Positions 9,846-19,393 of a DNA stretch of 64,000 nt are shown here, piece after piece (position 1 is the stretch's first letter; the number at the start of each line of letters is the position of its first letter). This DNA is from Ruegeria arenilitoris. Its GTDB lineage: Bacteria > Pseudomonadota > Alphaproteobacteria > Rhodobacterales > Rhodobacteraceae. The stretch is from the NCBI RefSeq assembly GCF_013035425.1, contig NZ_WQHX01000004.1, forward strand, positions 337,349-401,348. The letters are read 5' to 3'. The notes beneath the pieces are model-generated. The model made no database searches. It worked only from the letters and a program-made list of their open reading frames with translations, and was not told the origin of the DNA. A program made the position numbers and the translations under genes.

Positions 9846-10534
9846 CCGCGCAAGTATTTTCCTGCTTCTTTTCGGGCAAAGGGCTTCATTTCATCACCAT
9901 GCCGGTCAAGGAATACGATTACGCGCTCGGGATCATGTTTTGACAGTTCACGTAGCCACCAGGCTATCGCCTTTTGGATAAACCAGTCTCGGTCCGGGAC
10001 ATAACCAGCAGCCCACTGCAAAATTCGATCACGCCGTTCTAAGTCATCGGGTTTTGGATGGTTCTGCTTGGTCCACGGAAGGGTTGAGACCAAAGCGGCA
10101 CGTTTCGTCCACATGTGATCTGAAACAGTCCATTCAGCGACCTGATCCAGCCGGTTCGGGTCTGCGATCAAGCGTTTCTGGACTGCCGTGCAAGCATGAT
10201 CTGCGATGGCCCATGCGTCAAATTCGGGCAGCCAACTTTGCAATAGGCTCCAGACCGCTTCGTCTGGTCGGATGCGCGCCTGCGTCAAAAGTTTTGACGC
10301 AGCGACACGGCTTTCGTGGATATTGGTTCGCCACAATGCGTCCGCGAGAGCGACCCTGCCCGATACATCCAATTCCTTGCGCCAAGCTTTTGTTAGGTCG
10401 TTCAGAATCGGATTAGGCACACCCAGATATGGTCGCTGAGCTTTGTGATAGGCCGCCACCTGTTTTGCACGATGGGCGTCTGCATGGAATTTTATCTGAT
10501 CCAAATAGTATTCCAAAGGAACCGGGTTAGTCAT
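9842..10534 (-). CDS. DNA alkylation repair protein, AlkD-like HEAT-repeat DNA glycosylase
   Basis: A 230-residue all-helical protein of the AlkC/AlkD group, which removes alkylated purines from DNA without base flipping. Family-like features are the central LPEFDAWAIADHACT block, SDHMWTKRAALVSTL and WFIQKAIAWWLRELSKHDPERV near the end, rich in Trp. Its start overlaps the glmS stop by 4 bases, so it is translationally coupled downstream of glmS. The function is inferred from family resemblance. Confidence 0.8.
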   Translation of the reverse strand: MTNPVPLEYYLDQIKFHADAHRAKQVAAYHKAQRPYLGVPNPILNDLTKAWRKELDVSGRVALADALWRTNIHESRVAASKLLTQARIRPDEAVWSLLQSWLPEFDAWAIADHACTAVQKRLIADPNRLDQVAEWTVSDHMWTKRAALVSTLPWTKQNHPKPDDLERRDRILQWAAGYVPDRDWFIQKAIAWWLRELSKHDPERVIVFLDRHGDEMKPFARKEAGKYLRG

Positions 10535-12354
10535 TCCACAGTCACAGACTTCGCCAGATTACGCGGTTGGTCCACATCCGTCCCCTTGGCCAAGGCCGTA
10601 TGGTAGGCCAGCAATTGTGCAGGAACGGAATACAGGATCGGTGTCAGATTTGGATGAACATGGGGCATCCGTATAGTGCTCCATACCCCGTCTTGAGCAT
10701 CGGCAATTCCTTCGTCATCGGATACCAAAATGACCTTGCCTTTGCGCGCCATGACTTCCTGCATATTTGACACAGTCTTGTCAAAAACTGCGTCTTTAGG
10801 AGCCATTACGACCACTGGCATATCCTTATCGATCAGGGCGATAGGCCCGTGCTTCAATTCCCCCGACGCGTAACCTTCCGCGTGGATATAACTGATTTCC
10901 TTCAGTTTAAGCGCCCCTTCCATTGCCAGCGGGTACATCAGCCCACGGCCCAGAAAAAGAACGTCGCGCGCTTCGGACAGGCGTTGGGCCGATTTGCGAA
11001 TAGTGTTAAATTCATCCAGCGCTGTGTTCAAAACCGAGGGCAACCCACGCAAGGCTGCTGCATGGTCAGAGATCTGTTCCGGACTCAATGTGCCACGATC
11101 AACAGCGGCCTTCAGAGCCAACATAAGCAAAACGCTCAATTGGCATGTAAACGCCTTGGTCGAGGCAACGCCGATTTCCACGCCGGCGTGAATTGGTAGC
11201 GCTACGTCACTTTCTCTAGCGATCGAGCTCTCAGGAACATTGATGACGGAAACGATTTTATCTGCTTTGCCCTCGCAGTATCGAAGCGCAGCCAGAGTAT
11301 CAGCGGTTTCACCAGATTGGCTTACGAATAACGCCAGGGTGCGATCAGGGACCGGAGGTTCCCGATACCGGAATTCGCTTGCGATATCGACCTCGACCGG
11401 CATTTTGGCCAGCTTTTCAAACCAATACTTCGCTGTAAGGCAGGCATAAAATGCGGTGCCGCAGGCGACCATTGTCAGGCGGTCCAGCTTGGTGAAATCG
11501 ATGTCATCGCCCGGCAGAACCACGTGATCGCCACCTGATGGTAGATAGGATCTAATCGCTTCCGCCACCACAATCGGTTGTTCAGCGATTTCCTTTGCCA
11601 TGAAGTACTTGTGCTCACCCTTGTCTGCCCGGGCATTGTCCAGTTTGATCTGACGCATTTGGCGGTTGGCCAGCTCGCCTGCTTCGTTGCGGACTTCAAG
11701 CGAGGTGCGGGTCAGCACTGCGCGGTCACCTTCTTCAAGATACGTGATGCGATCCGTCAATGGTGCCAGAGCGATGGCATCCGAACCCACGTACATTTCA
11801 CCCGCCCCATGCCCTATGGCTAACGGGGAGCCTTTGCGCGCGGCGACAATCAGGTCTTCTTCACCATCGAACAGAAATGCCAACGCAAACGCTCCCTCAA
11901 GCCTGTCGATGGTTTGGAAGGCGGCCTCGGCTGGAGACAGTCCGGTACCCATATAATATTCCGTCAAAAGGGCGACGGTCTCTGTGTCAGTTTCGGTTTC
12001 AAACCCGACCCCATGCTCCGCCAATTCGGTGCGCAACTCGCGATAGTTTTCAACAATGCCATTATGAACAACAGCCACAGGGCCTGCCTTATGCGGATGC
12101 GCATTAGTGATCGAAGGTACACCATGTGTGGCCCAGCGAGTGTGACCAATGCCCGATTTTCCCGGCAGAGGTTCATGCACCAACAGATCGCTCAAATTGA
12201 CAAGTTTACCGACCGCGCGCCTGCGCCCCAATGTGCCACCGTTCACTGTGGCAATCCCAGCGCTGTCGTACCCGCGGTATTCGAGGCGTTTCAGCGCCTC
12301 AACCAGAATAGGGGCAGCCTCGTGATTGCCTAAAACGCCAACAATTCCACACAT
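10531..12354 (-). CDS. glmS: Glutamine-fructose-6-phosphate aminotransferase (isomerizing)
   Basis: Makes glucosamine-6-phosphate from fructose-6-phosphate and glutamine, the entry step to UDP-GlcNAc for peptidoglycan and LPS. It is 607 residues: an N-terminal class II glutamine amidotransferase domain with Cys2 (MCGIVGVLGN), GYDSAGI and HTRWATHG, then two SIS sugar isomerase domains (VACGTAFYA, SQSGETADT, LGRGLMYPLA), ending in the typical DQPRNLAKSVTVE. It lies 3 bases downstream of glmU, in the same pathway. No glmS ribozyme-like leader is evident, since the gene sits directly behind glmU. Confidence 0.97.
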   Translation of the reverse strand: MCGIVGVLGNHEAAPILVEALKRLEYRGYDSAGIATVNGGTLGRRRAVGKLVNLSDLLVHEPLPGKSGIGHTRWATHGVPSITNAHPHKAGPVAVVHNGIVENYRELRTELAEHGVGFETETDTETVALLTEYYMGTGLSPAEAAFQTIDRLEGAFALAFLFDGEEDLIVAARKGSPLAIGHGAGEMYVGSDAIALAPLTDRITYLEEGDRAVLTRTSLEVRNEAGELANRQMRQIKLDNARADKGEHKYFMAKEIAEQPIVVAEAIRSYLPSGGDHVVLPGDDIDFTKLDRLTMVACGTAFYACLTAKYWFEKLAKMPVEVDIASEFRYREPPVPDRTLALFVSQSGETADTLAALRYCEGKADKIVSVINVPESSIARESDVALPIHAGVEIGVASTKAFTCQLSVLLMLALKAAVDRGTLSPEQISDHAAALRGLPSVLNTALDEFNTIRKSAQRLSEARDVLFLGRGLMYPLAMEGALKLKEISYIHAEGYASGELKHGPIALIDKDMPVVVMAPKDAVFDKTVSNMQEVMARKGKVILVSDDEGIADAQDGVWSTIRMPHVHPNLTPILYSVPAQLLAYHTALAKGTDVDQPRNLAKSVTVE

Positions 12355-12357
12355 TAC

Positions 12358-13713
12358 TCAGGCTCCTTTGTCGCGGCGAGCCTTCTTCGCCCTCAACATA
12401 TCAAAAAACTTGCTTGCATAACCCGGTTTGTTTTGTTGTTTGGCGCGAGCGACGGCAAGCGCGTCTGGCTCAACATCTTTGGTTACCACGGTCCCTGTAG
12501 CTGTCATTGCTCCATCCCCAAGCGTGACGGGGGCAACGAGCATGGTGTTAGAACCGACAAATACATTTTCGCCAACTGTCGTCTTATGTTTCATCATCCC
12601 GTCGTAATTGCAGGTGATCGTACCCGCGCCAATATTCGACGCGGCCCCGATAGAAGCGTCGCCGATATAGCTGAGATGATTTACTTTTGCGCCCTCGGCT
12701 ATCACAGCGTTCTTGATTTCTACAAAATTGCCGATCCGCGCATTTTCTGCCAACTCCGTGCCAGGTCGAATACGTGCATATGGGCCAACGATTGCTCCTC
12801 GGCTTACGTGACAACCTTCAAGATGGGAAAAGGCTCGGATGGTCGCACCACTTTCGACAGTGACATCCGGCCCAAAAACCACGTTAGGTTCGATGACGGT
12901 GTCGCGTCCTATTACGGTGTCGGCGGACAGATAGACTGTATCCGGCGCCATTAGCGTAACCCCCTGCTGCAACAAAGCGTTGCGTGCCCGGGTTTGAAAA
13001 GCGGCATCGGCAGCTGCAAGATCAGCACGGGAATCCACACCTAGAGTTTCAGCCTCGTCGCACTTGATCGCCGTTGCCGTCAACCCACGCGCGTTGGCTA
13101 ACGCAACAAGTTCGGTCAGATAGAACTCACCAGATGCGTTTTCATTGCTGACCTGATCAATTAGATCGAAAAGCAGATCGGAATTGCAGGCCAAAAGACC
13201 GCTGTTTGTAAAGCGAATGGCGCGTTGTTCTTCGGTTGCGTCTTTGTATTCAACGATTTTCTGCAACCTGTCACCGTCCATGATCATCCTGCCATAGCGC
13301 GGTTGAACCTCGGCAATATCAAAGCCCAACATAACCAAGTCAAAGGACTTACGGGCAGCAATCATTCGCTCCAGTGTCGTTGGCTCAATGAAAGGAGTAT
13401 CACCGAACAGGACAACAACATCGCCCTTGAAGCCTGTCAGCGCGTCCCGCGCTTGTGCAACAGCGTGCGCGGTGCCAAGCTGTTCCTCTTGAACCGCCAC
13501 GCTTACAGATTCGTCCTCGACCTTTGCAACCCTGGCCACTTCTTCAGCACCGTGCCCGGCTACAATAACGGTGCGTTCTGGCGAAAGAACCGCGCCTGCT
13601 CGCATCGCATGAACCAGCATAGGAGTTTGAGCGATAGGTTGAAGAACTTTTGGCAAATCGGAATTCATCCTCGTGCCTTTTCCGGCGGCAAGGATGACAA
13701 GGGCGGTATTCAT
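12358..13713 (-). CDS. glmU: Bifunctional GlcN-1-P acetyltransferase / GlcNAc-1-P uridyltransferase
   Basis: Catalyses the last two steps to UDP-GlcNAc. It is 451 residues. The N-terminal pyrophosphorylase domain carries LAAGKGTRM and LPKVLQP. The C-terminal left-handed beta-helix acetyltransferase domain carries hexapeptide repeats (for example VIGRDTVIEPNVVFGPDVTV), HLSYIGDASIG and GAGTITCNYDG. It is the first gene of the minus-strand glmU-glmS-alkD unit and is divergent from gph across 133 bases that must hold both promoters. Confidence 0.97.
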   Translation of the reverse strand: MNTALVILAAGKGTRMNSDLPKVLQPIAQTPMLVHAMRAGAVLSPERTVIVAGHGAEEVARVAKVEDESVSVAVQEEQLGTAHAVAQARDALTGFKGDVVVLFGDTPFIEPTTLERMIAARKSFDLVMLGFDIAEVQPRYGRMIMDGDRLQKIVEYKDATEEQRAIRFTNSGLLACNSDLLFDLIDQVSNENASGEFYLTELVALANARGLTATAIKCDEAETLGVDSRADLAAADAAFQTRARNALLQQGVTLMAPDTVYLSADTVIGRDTVIEPNVVFGPDVTVESGATIRAFSHLEGCHVSRGAIVGPYARIRPGTELAENARIGNFVEIKNAVIAEGAKVNHLSYIGDASIGAASNIGAGTITCNYDGMMKHKTTVGENVFVGSNTMLVAPVTLGDGAMTATGTVVTKDVEPDALAVARAKQQNKPGYASKFFDMLRAKKARRDKGA

Positions 13714-13846
13714 AAAATCGTTTTCTCTTTTGTTTTGTCGCCGTCCGTTTTATCCGCTGACGCTAAAGGCGCAAGCGCTGCGGCCATCAAAGAAGATTGC
13801 CGATTGCAACACGTATTGGCGGAAACCTGCCGAACAAGGAGAATAC

Positions 13847-14518
13847 ATGCGGACAGTCATCTTTGATCTGGATGGGACTTTGGCCGATACATCTGGCGAT
13901 TTGTTGGCTGCGGCCAACCACTGTTTTCGCGAAATGGGACATGGTGACGTTCTGGTACACGGCCAGGACGCAGCGATTGCTTTGCGGGGCGGTCGAATGA
14001 TGCTGACGCACGGGCTAAAACGGGTAGGAGCCTACGCGGACGAAACGGTCAATAAGTATTATCCGGTACTGCTGGAGGCTTATTCTCAGGCCATAGACAC
14101 GCACACACAATTCTACCCCGGTGCGATTGAAGCTGTGGGCACACTTAAGGCTGCAGGTTATGGCATTGGCATTTGCACCAATAAACCAGAGGCACTTGCA
14201 GATTTGCTATTGACGCGAATGGGTGTACGTGACCAGTTTGCTTCGTTGGTCGGGGCTGACACGCTGCCAGTTCGTAAACCCGACCCCGAACCCCTGCGGG
14301 AGGCGGCGCGGAGGGCAGGCGGCAATCCCGACCTTTGCATTCTGATCGGAGACTCGGATACGGACAGAAACACAGCCCGTGCGGCCGGTGTGCCGTCTGT
14401 ATTGGTCACTTTCGGACCCTCCGGCGCAGATATGGCAGCTTTGGAACCAGAAGCTCTTCTGGAACACTTTAGAGACTTGCCTGAATTGGTGGCCGGTCTG
14501 ATCGGCGCGGCAGCATAA
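13847..14518 (+). CDS. gph: HAD hydrolase, phosphoglycolate phosphatase-like
   Basis: A 223-residue HAD-superfamily phosphatase. Motif I is FDLDGTLADT, motif II ICTNKP, motif III Lys is in VRKPDPEP, and motif IV IGDSDTDRNTA. The cap domain (residues about 15-80) and length fit Gph, which recycles 2-phosphoglycolate from DNA repair or photorespiratory-like reactions; other sugar phosphates cannot be excluded. AAGGAG (13836-13841) sets the start at ATG 13847; the frame is open upstream to 13673 inside glmU's antisense but without support. Confidence 0.85.
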   Translation: MRTVIFDLDGTLADTSGDLLAAANHCFREMGHGDVLVHGQDAAIALRGGRMMLTHGLKRVGAYADETVNKYYPVLLEAYSQAIDTHTQFYPGAIEAVGTLKAAGYGIGICTNKPEALADLLLTRMGVRDQFASLVGADTLPVRKPDPEPLREAARRAGGNPDLCILIGDSDTDRNTARAAGVPSVLVTFGPSGADMAALEPEALLEHFRDLPELVAGLIGAAA

Positions 14519-14557
14519 TCCCTTGACGCAATCCCTCAAGACCCTAAGAACGAGCCT

Positions 14558-15748
14558 ATGAAAGAGACTTTTTCTGGCAGCTTTACGCAGCAGGAACCCA
14601 TCCCGGAAGACGCTATTGAAGCCGCCATTGCGGTTCTTCGCCATGGTCGTTTGCATCGTTACAATACCGCACCAGGTGAATTGGGGGAAACCGCACTGCT
14701 GGAACAGGAGTTCGCGGCCCAAATGGGTGCGAAGTACTGTTTGGCGGTTTCATCCGGTGGGTACGCTTTGGCGACGGCCTTGCGCGCGGTGGACGTTCGG
14801 CCGGGTGACTCGGTTCTGACAAATGCCTTTACGCTGGCTCCGGTTCCGGGATCGATTGCTTCAGTCGGTGCTAAACCAGTATTCGTTGGCGTAACGGAAA
14901 ATCTGACAATCGATTTGGATGACTTGCAAAACAAGCTCGACCAGGCGCGAGTACTGATGTTGAGCCATATGCGCGGACATTTGTGCGATATGAATCGATT
15001 GATGCAAATGTGCGACGATGCTGGCGTCATAGTTATCGAGGATTGCGCGCACACAATGGGAGCCACATGGCAAGGCCAGCTTTCTGGTCGCCAAGGGGCA
15101 ATTGGTTGTTATTCCTGTCAAACATACAAGCATGTGAATTCAGGCGAAGGTGGTCTGCTAGTTACTGACGACGCAGAACTGGCAGCTAAAGCCACGATGC
15201 TGTCCGGGTCTTACATGCTTTATGAACGTCATCTTGCTGCACCTGATCCGGAGGTCTTCGAGCGGATCAAATATACGACGCCCAATGTATCTGGTCGGAT
15301 GGATAATTTGCGCGCAGCGATTCTGCGCCCGCAATTACGCGATCTCGATCGACAGGTTGACCGTTGGAATGAGCGTTACGCGGCAATAGAAGAAGGATTG
15401 AGAGGCACTCCGGGCCTGACGATCGTTGAACGACCTGAGACTGAAAAATATGTGGGCTCGTCCATTCAGTTTCTTCTTCTCGACTGGCTTCCCGAACGTA
15501 TTTCCGAAGTCATAAGGCGTTGTGCGGCGCGCGGGGTCGAGTTGAAATGGTTCGGAGGTGCGGAGCCAACTGGTTTCACTTCGCGCTATGACAGTTGGCG
15601 GTATGCAGAAAGTGAGCGGATGCCGGCGAGCGATCGTATTCTGACCGGGATCATGGACATGCGGGTTCCTCTGACGTTTTCTTTGGAGGATTGCGATTTG
15701 ATTGCTCGGATAATTCGCGCTGAAGTGGGGTCAGTGTACCAGTCATGA
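14558..15748 (+). CDS. DegT/DnrJ/EryC1/StrS family PLP-dependent aminotransferase
   Basis: A 396-residue fold type I aminotransferase of the sugar aminotransferase family. Features: the PLP phosphate site [19 protein letters not shown] with the cofactor-contacting Asp, and the Schiff-base Lys in [12 protein letters not shown]. It lies 39 bases after gph and ends before a strong terminator. No sugar-nucleotide biosynthesis genes are adjacent, so the substrate (a keto-sugar, or a cyclitol or amino alcohol precursor) is unknown. Confidence 0.85.
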   Translation: MKETFSGSFTQQEPIPEDAIEAAIAVLRHGRLHRYNTAPGELGETALLEQEFAAQMGAKYCLAVSSGGYALATALRAVDVRPGDSVLTNAFTLAPVPGSIASVGAKPVFVGVTENLTIDLDDLQNKLDQARVLMLSHMRGHLCDMNRLMQMCDDAGVIVIEDCAHTMGATWQGQLSGRQGAIGCYSCQTYKHVNSGEGGLLVTDDAELAAKATMLSGSYMLYERHLAAPDPEVFERIKYTTPNVSGRMDNLRAAILRPQLRDLDRQVDRWNERYAAIEEGLRGTPGLTIVERPETEKYVGSSIQFLLLDWLPERISEVIRRCAARGVELKWFGGAEPTGFTSRYDSWRYAESERMPASDRILTGIMDMRVPLTFSLEDCDLIARIIRAEVGSVYQS

Positions 15749-15790
15749 TCTATCGGTGTGCGCCTGCGCTGCACGCACTTTCCTTTTGAC

Positions 15791-15814
15791 CGCCGCCCCC
15801 AAGGGCGGCGTTTT
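15791..15814 (+). terminator. Rho-independent terminator after the aminotransferase gene
   Basis: A perfect 8-bp GC-rich stem (CGCCGCCC 15791-15798 with GGGCGGCG 15803-15810) and a CCAA tetraloop are followed by TTTT (15811-15814). It lies 43 bases past the stop at 15748 and separates the gph-aminotransferase unit from the leucine-degradation cluster. Confidence 0.9.
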
Positions 15815-15843
15815 GCGTTCGGGTCTATTGCAAGGCAGAGAGA

Positions 15844-15872
15844 TTGACCGGCTGAGGTTTGGCTGTTATTCA
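15844..15872 (+). promoter_or_regulatory. Candidate sigma70-type promoter of ivd
   Basis: TTGACC (15844-15849), a 17-base spacer and TATTCA (15867-15872) match a housekeeping promoter reasonably (5/6 and 3/6 consensus positions). It lies between a terminator and the ivd start, in the right orientation. Predicted by eye only. Confidence 0.5.
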
Positions 15873-15877
15873 GTTAT

Positions 15878-15891
15878 TGAACAGTTGTTCA
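15878..15891 (+). promoter_or_regulatory. Inverted repeat, operator candidate before ivd
   Basis: TGAACA-GT-TGTTCA is a near-perfect dyad placed 5 bases after the candidate -10 box and 23 bases before ATG 15915, where a bound repressor would block transcription start. Branched-chain amino acid degradation operons in proteobacteria are usually under dedicated repressors; no regulator gene lies in this window, so its identity is open. Confidence 0.45.
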
Positions 15892-15914
15892 TTAACGCGA
15901 AAGAGGAGAGTCGA

Positions 15915-17078
15915 ATGTTCACGGCCACGATGGAATTCGATTTGGGGGAGGACGTGAATGCCCTGCGCGAGATGGTGCACCGCTGGGCGCAGGAGCGTGT
16001 TAAGCCGTTGGCAGCTGAAATCGATAAGACCAACGCCTTTCCAAACGAACTGTGGCGCGAGATGGGCGATCTGGGCCTTTTAGGTGTAACCGTGCCAGAG
16101 GAATATGGTGGTGCAGGTATGTCCTATCTTGCGCATACGATCGCCGTTGAAGAAGTGGCGCGCGCCTCTGCCTCAGTTTCGTTGTCTTACGGAGCGCATT
16201 CGAATTTGTGCGTTAACCAGATCAAGCTAAACGGAAACGAAGAGCAAAAGCAGAAATATTTACCGCGTTTGATCGCTGGTGATCACGTTGGCGCTCTGGC
16301 AATGTCTGAAGCCTCGGCGGGATCAGACGTTGTGTCAATGAAGCTGCGTGCTGAAAAGCGTAATGACCATTACAGGTTGAATGGGAATAAGTATTGGATC
16401 ACGAACGGTCCGGATGCAGACACTTTGGTCGTATATGCCAAAACCGACCCCGAAGCCGGATCGAGAGGGATAACAGCCTTTCTCATTGAGAAAGAAATGA
16501 CCGGATTTTCGACTTCACCACACTTCGACAAGCTGGGTATGCGTGGATCGAACACCGCTGAATTGATCTTTGAAGACGTTGAGGTGCCGTTTGATAACGT
16601 TCTTGGCGAAGAGGGTAAGGGTGTTGCCGTCCTAATGTCTGGACTCGACTATGAGCGCGTGGTTCTGGCTGGGATTGGCACTGGCATAATGGCGGCCTGT
16701 TTGGATGAGATCATGCCCTATCTGGCTGAACGCAAGCAATTCGGCCAACCAATCGGCAGCTTCCAACTGATGCAGGGAAAAATCGCCGATATGTACACAG
16801 CTATGAATTCGGCGCGCGCTTATGTTTATGAGGTCGCAAAGGCCTGTGACCGGGGCGATGTGACCCGTCAGGATGCCGCGGCCTGTTGCCTTTATGCGTC
16901 AGAGCAGGCAATGGCTCAGGCGCATCAGGCGGTGCAGGCAATGGGCGGAGCAGGCTTTTTGTCGGACACTCCTGTCAGCCGCATTTTTCGCGACGCCAAA
17001 CTGATGGAAATTGGTGCGGGCACCAGCGAAATCCGCCGAATGCTGATCGGACGCGAGTTAATGGCCGATATGCTCTAA
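15915..17078 (+). CDS. ivd: Isovaleryl-CoA dehydrogenase
   Basis: An FAD enzyme that oxidises isovaleryl-CoA to 3-methylcrotonyl-CoA in leucine breakdown. It is 387 residues with acyl-CoA dehydrogenase signatures [12 protein letters not shown] (about 127-138), [15 protein letters not shown] and the C-terminal [19 protein letters not shown]. The Glu in [10 protein letters not shown] (E247) is at the position of the catalytic base that marks isovaleryl-CoA dehydrogenases among acyl-CoA dehydrogenases. The ribosome site AAGAGGAG (15901-15908) supports ATG 15915 over the longer frame from 15756, which would run through the terminator. It heads the leucine cluster with mccBA, mvaB and an enoyl-CoA hydratase. 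Confidence 0.95.
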   Translation: MFTATMEFDLGEDVNALREMVHRWAQERVKPLAAEIDKTNAFPNELWREMGDLGLLGVTVPEEYGGAGMSYLAHTIAVEEVARASASVSLSYGAHSNLCVNQIKLNGNEEQKQKYLPRLIAGDHVGALAMSEASAGSDVVSMKLRAEKRNDHYRLNGNKYWITNGPDADTLVVYAKTDPEAGSRGITAFLIEKEMTGFSTSPHFDKLGMRGSNTAELIFEDVEVPFDNVLGEEGKGVAVLMSGLDYERVVLAGIGTGIMAACLDEIMPYLAERKQFGQPIGSFQLMQGKIADMYTAMNSARAYVYEVAKACDRGDVTRQDAAACCLYASEQAMAQAHQAVQAMGGAGFLSDTPVSRIFRDAKLMEIGAGTSEIRRMLIGRELMADML

Positions 17079-17084
17079 AGAAAC

Positions 17085-17111
17085 CGCCCCAGGCCGAAGT
17101 TCCTAGGGGCG
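17085..17111. terminator. Hairpin between convergent ivd and ompW
   Basis: CGCCCC (17085-17090) pairs with GGGGCG (17106-17111), extended by AGG/CCT across a one-base bulge, with the loop CCGAAGT. It sits in the 46 bases between convergent stops. No clear T-run follows on either strand, so this is a possible rather than certain terminator. Confidence 0.45.
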
Positions 17112-17124
17112 CCTCTAACAAGGA

Positions 17125-17730
17125 TCAGAACTTGTGGACGTAGGATACACCGATGAGCCAAGGGTCAATTTCGGCTGTACCAATATCGGTGCCATCAAGT
17201 TCGACGTCAGTGTCGATTTCAAACCAGCGGACGTTCAGTCGAATTGCACCACTGTCGGTAACCATATAGTCCAGTCCTGCCTGCAGCGAAACGCCGAAGG
17301 AATTGTCGACATTCAGGTCGCCAAGCGGGGAATCTTCATCGTAGAAGATTGTATAATTGAGCCCGGCGCCGACATAAGGCTTCCACGCGCTGTTGGTCGG
17401 GAAATGATAGTTCAACGACAGGGTCGGAGGCAGGTGTTTGACGCTGCCAGCGTCGATGCTGCCGCCCAAAGTCACGTCATGCTCAAAAGGCGTGGACGCC
17501 AACAACTCGATTCCCAGGTTGTCTTGTATAAAATATTCAACAGTGAATATCGGGCGAGTATCCGAGTCGACGTCGGCATCAAAGCCAGCCAGAGTACCGT
17601 TGTCGGATTTGGGGTCGAGGTAACCAATACCCACACCGACTGTCCAATCGCCCTGATTCTGAGCAAGGGCAGGAGCGGCAAACGCGACGAGAGTAGCCGA
17701 AAGCGTCAAAGCGGCGAGTTTCTGAGTCAT
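17125..17730 (-). CDS. OmpW family outer membrane protein
   Basis: A 201-residue outer-membrane eight-stranded beta-barrel. It has a signal peptide (MTQKLAALTLSATLVAFAAPALA, cleavage after ALA), alternating barrel strands such as YVGAGLNYTIFYDE and a C-terminal Phe (SYVHKF) as recognised by the BAM machinery. OmpW proteins form narrow hydrophobic channels linked to uptake of small hydrophobic compounds and to stress. The start is set at ATG 17730 by the signal peptide; a longer frame to 17847 has no support. It is an opposite-strand gene inside the leucine cluster. Confidence 0.88.
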   Translation of the reverse strand: MTQKLAALTLSATLVAFAAPALAQNQGDWTVGVGIGYLDPKSDNGTLAGFDADVDSDTRPIFTVEYFIQDNLGIELLASTPFEHDVTLGGSIDAGSVKHLPPTLSLNYHFPTNSAWKPYVGAGLNYTIFYDEDSPLGDLNVDNSFGVSLQAGLDYMVTDSGAIRLNVRWFEIDTDVELDGTDIGTAEIDPWLIGVSYVHKF

Positions 17731-17866
17731 TGTATGGCCTTTGAAATGGTTGATGGCGGCATTTTGCATAAAGCGGGTCGGGCCAACTCTGATCTGTATC
17801 AAGTTCCTTGGGTTTTTTGGCGTTCCACCCAGCGGGCAAGCGCCCAAAAATTAATGAGTCTTTCGC

Positions 17867-19393
17867 ATGCGTACCACTAGCCGCATACCGGGTTTGAACT
17901 CAGTAGGAGGCTGGGCGATTCCTGAACGGCTTAACATGTCCCGGCAATGTCTATCGCATCCACGCGATAACGCGGCGATCATTTGTCTGACCGAAAGGGG
18001 ACAAGAGGAATACACCTACGATCGACTGCACAAGATGACTGACGGCATCGTTCGAACACTTCTGCCAACGGTAAAAGCAGGTGATCGCGTCGGCGTGTTA
18101 CTCGGCCAGTCCCCTTGGTGCGCAGCTGCGCATCTTGCGATCTGGAAGATCGGTGCCATCTCGGTACCATTATTCAAGCTGTTCAAACATGACGCTTTGG
18201 CGACGCGCGTCGGCGACGCAGGCGCGAGAATAGTGCTTACAGATGCAGTAGGGGCTGCTCTGCTGGGCAATCTGGCTGAATCTGTTTTGGTTGATCAGAT
18301 CGCGCCTTCGGATGAAGACTTTCAGTTTGCAAACACAGGGCCCGAGGACCCTGCGGTATTGATATATACCTCTGGCACAACCGGTCGTCCCAAGGGCGCG
18401 TTACATGGGCACCGTGTACTGACGGGTCATCTGCCTGGTGTATCTATTAGCCACAATCATTTGCGAGATGGCGATCGTCTTTGGACACCAGCTGACTGGG
18501 CATGGATCGGTGGGCTTTTCGACGTGCTGATGCCCGGGCTGGCACTTGGCATTCCTGTGGTCGCAGCGAGGCTTGAGAAATTTACACCCGACGCCTGCGC
18601 CGATGTGATCGCCCGTGGCGATGTGCGGAACGTGTTCTTTCCTCCAACCGCATTGCGGATGCTGAAGGCGGCGGATCAGGCGGTTCCGGGTCTGCGTTCT
18701 GTTGCATCGGGCGGGGAACCGCTTGGGGCAGAAATGCTGGCATGGGGCGAGCGGGCTTTCGGTTTAACCATTAATGAGTTCTACGGTCAGACCGAATGCA
18801 ACATGGCTGTTTCTTCCTGCGCTGTTGATTTCCCTGTGCGTCCCGGGTGTATCGGGAAACCGGTGCCGGGGCACGAGGTTGCGGTTTTAGACGCTGACGG
18901 CAACGCAACCGACGAAGAAGGTGACGTGGCAATCCGGCGCGGCTCGGCTTCGATGATGTTGGAATACTGGAACCGTTCCGAGGCAACGGTCGAGAAATTT
19001 CGTGGTGACTGGCTGATCACCGGTGACCGTGGCGTTTGGGAGGGCGATTATCTTCGTTTCGTTGGTCGAGACGATGATGTGATTACCTCGTCCGGTTACC
19101 GGATTGGACCGGCCGAGATCGAGGATTGCCTGCTGACTCATCCTGCTGTGGCAACGGTGGGTGTGGTAGGCAAGCCCGATCCATTGCGAACCGAAATCGT
19201 GAAGGCGTATGTTGTTCTGAAACCCGGCGCGGAATCTTCCGCATCGGAACTACAAGAATGGGTTAAAGATCGTTTGGCCCATTACTCTTATCCTCGCGAA
19301 GTAGCCTTTTTGAGTTCGTTGCCGATGACGGTAACGGGAAAGGTTATTCGAAAAGAACTCAGAATCTTGGCGGCAGAGGAACAGACCAAATGA
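17867..19393 (+). CDS. Acyl-CoA synthetase (AMP-forming)
   Basis: An ATP-dependent acyl-CoA ligase of the ANL superfamily, up to 508 residues. It shows the P-loop YTSGTTGRPKGALHGH, the adenylation block NEFYGQTECN, GRDDDVITSSGYRIGP at the domain hinge and the C-terminal catalytic Lys in VTGKVIRKELR. In this cluster it probably activates isovalerate or a related short branched acid; the substrate is inferred. The start is uncertain: ATG 17867 has no clear ribosome site, whereas a perfect AGGAGG (17905-17910) lies 7 bases before an in-frame ATT (17918), just upstream of the conserved PERLNMS region. ATG 17936 is another option. Confidence 0.88.
   Translation: MRTTSRIPGLNSVGGWAIPERLNMSRQCLSHPRDNAAIICLTERGQEEYTYDRLHKMTDGIVRTLLPTVKAGDRVGVLLGQSPWCAAAHLAIWKIGAISVPLFKLFKHDALATRVGDAGARIVLTDAVGAALLGNLAESVLVDQIAPSDEDFQFANTGPEDPAVLIYTSGTTGRPKGALHGHRVLTGHLPGVSISHNHLRDGDRLWTPADWAWIGGLFDVLMPGLALGIPVVAARLEKFTPDACADVIARGDVRNVFFPPTALRMLKAADQAVPGLRSVASGGEPLGAEMLAWGERAFGLTINEFYGQTECNMAVSSCAVDFPVRPGCIGKPVPGHEVAVLDADGNATDEEGDVAIRRGSASMMLEYWNRSEATVEKFRGDWLITGDRGVWEGDYLRFVGRDDDVITSSGYRIGPAEIEDCLLTHPAVATVGVVGKPDPLRTEIVKAYVVLKPGAESSASELQEWVKDRLAHYSYPREVAFLSSLPMTVTGKVIRKELRILAAEEQTK

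Noticed and set aside
12358..12530. Possible glmS riboswitch/ribozyme
   Set aside because: glmS starts 3 bases after the glmU stop with no leader, and the glmS ribozyme is a feature of Gram-positive bacteria.
17134..17880. 248-codon + strand frame over ompW
   Set aside because: Antisense to a convincing OmpW with signal peptide and C-terminal Phe; no motif in the + product.
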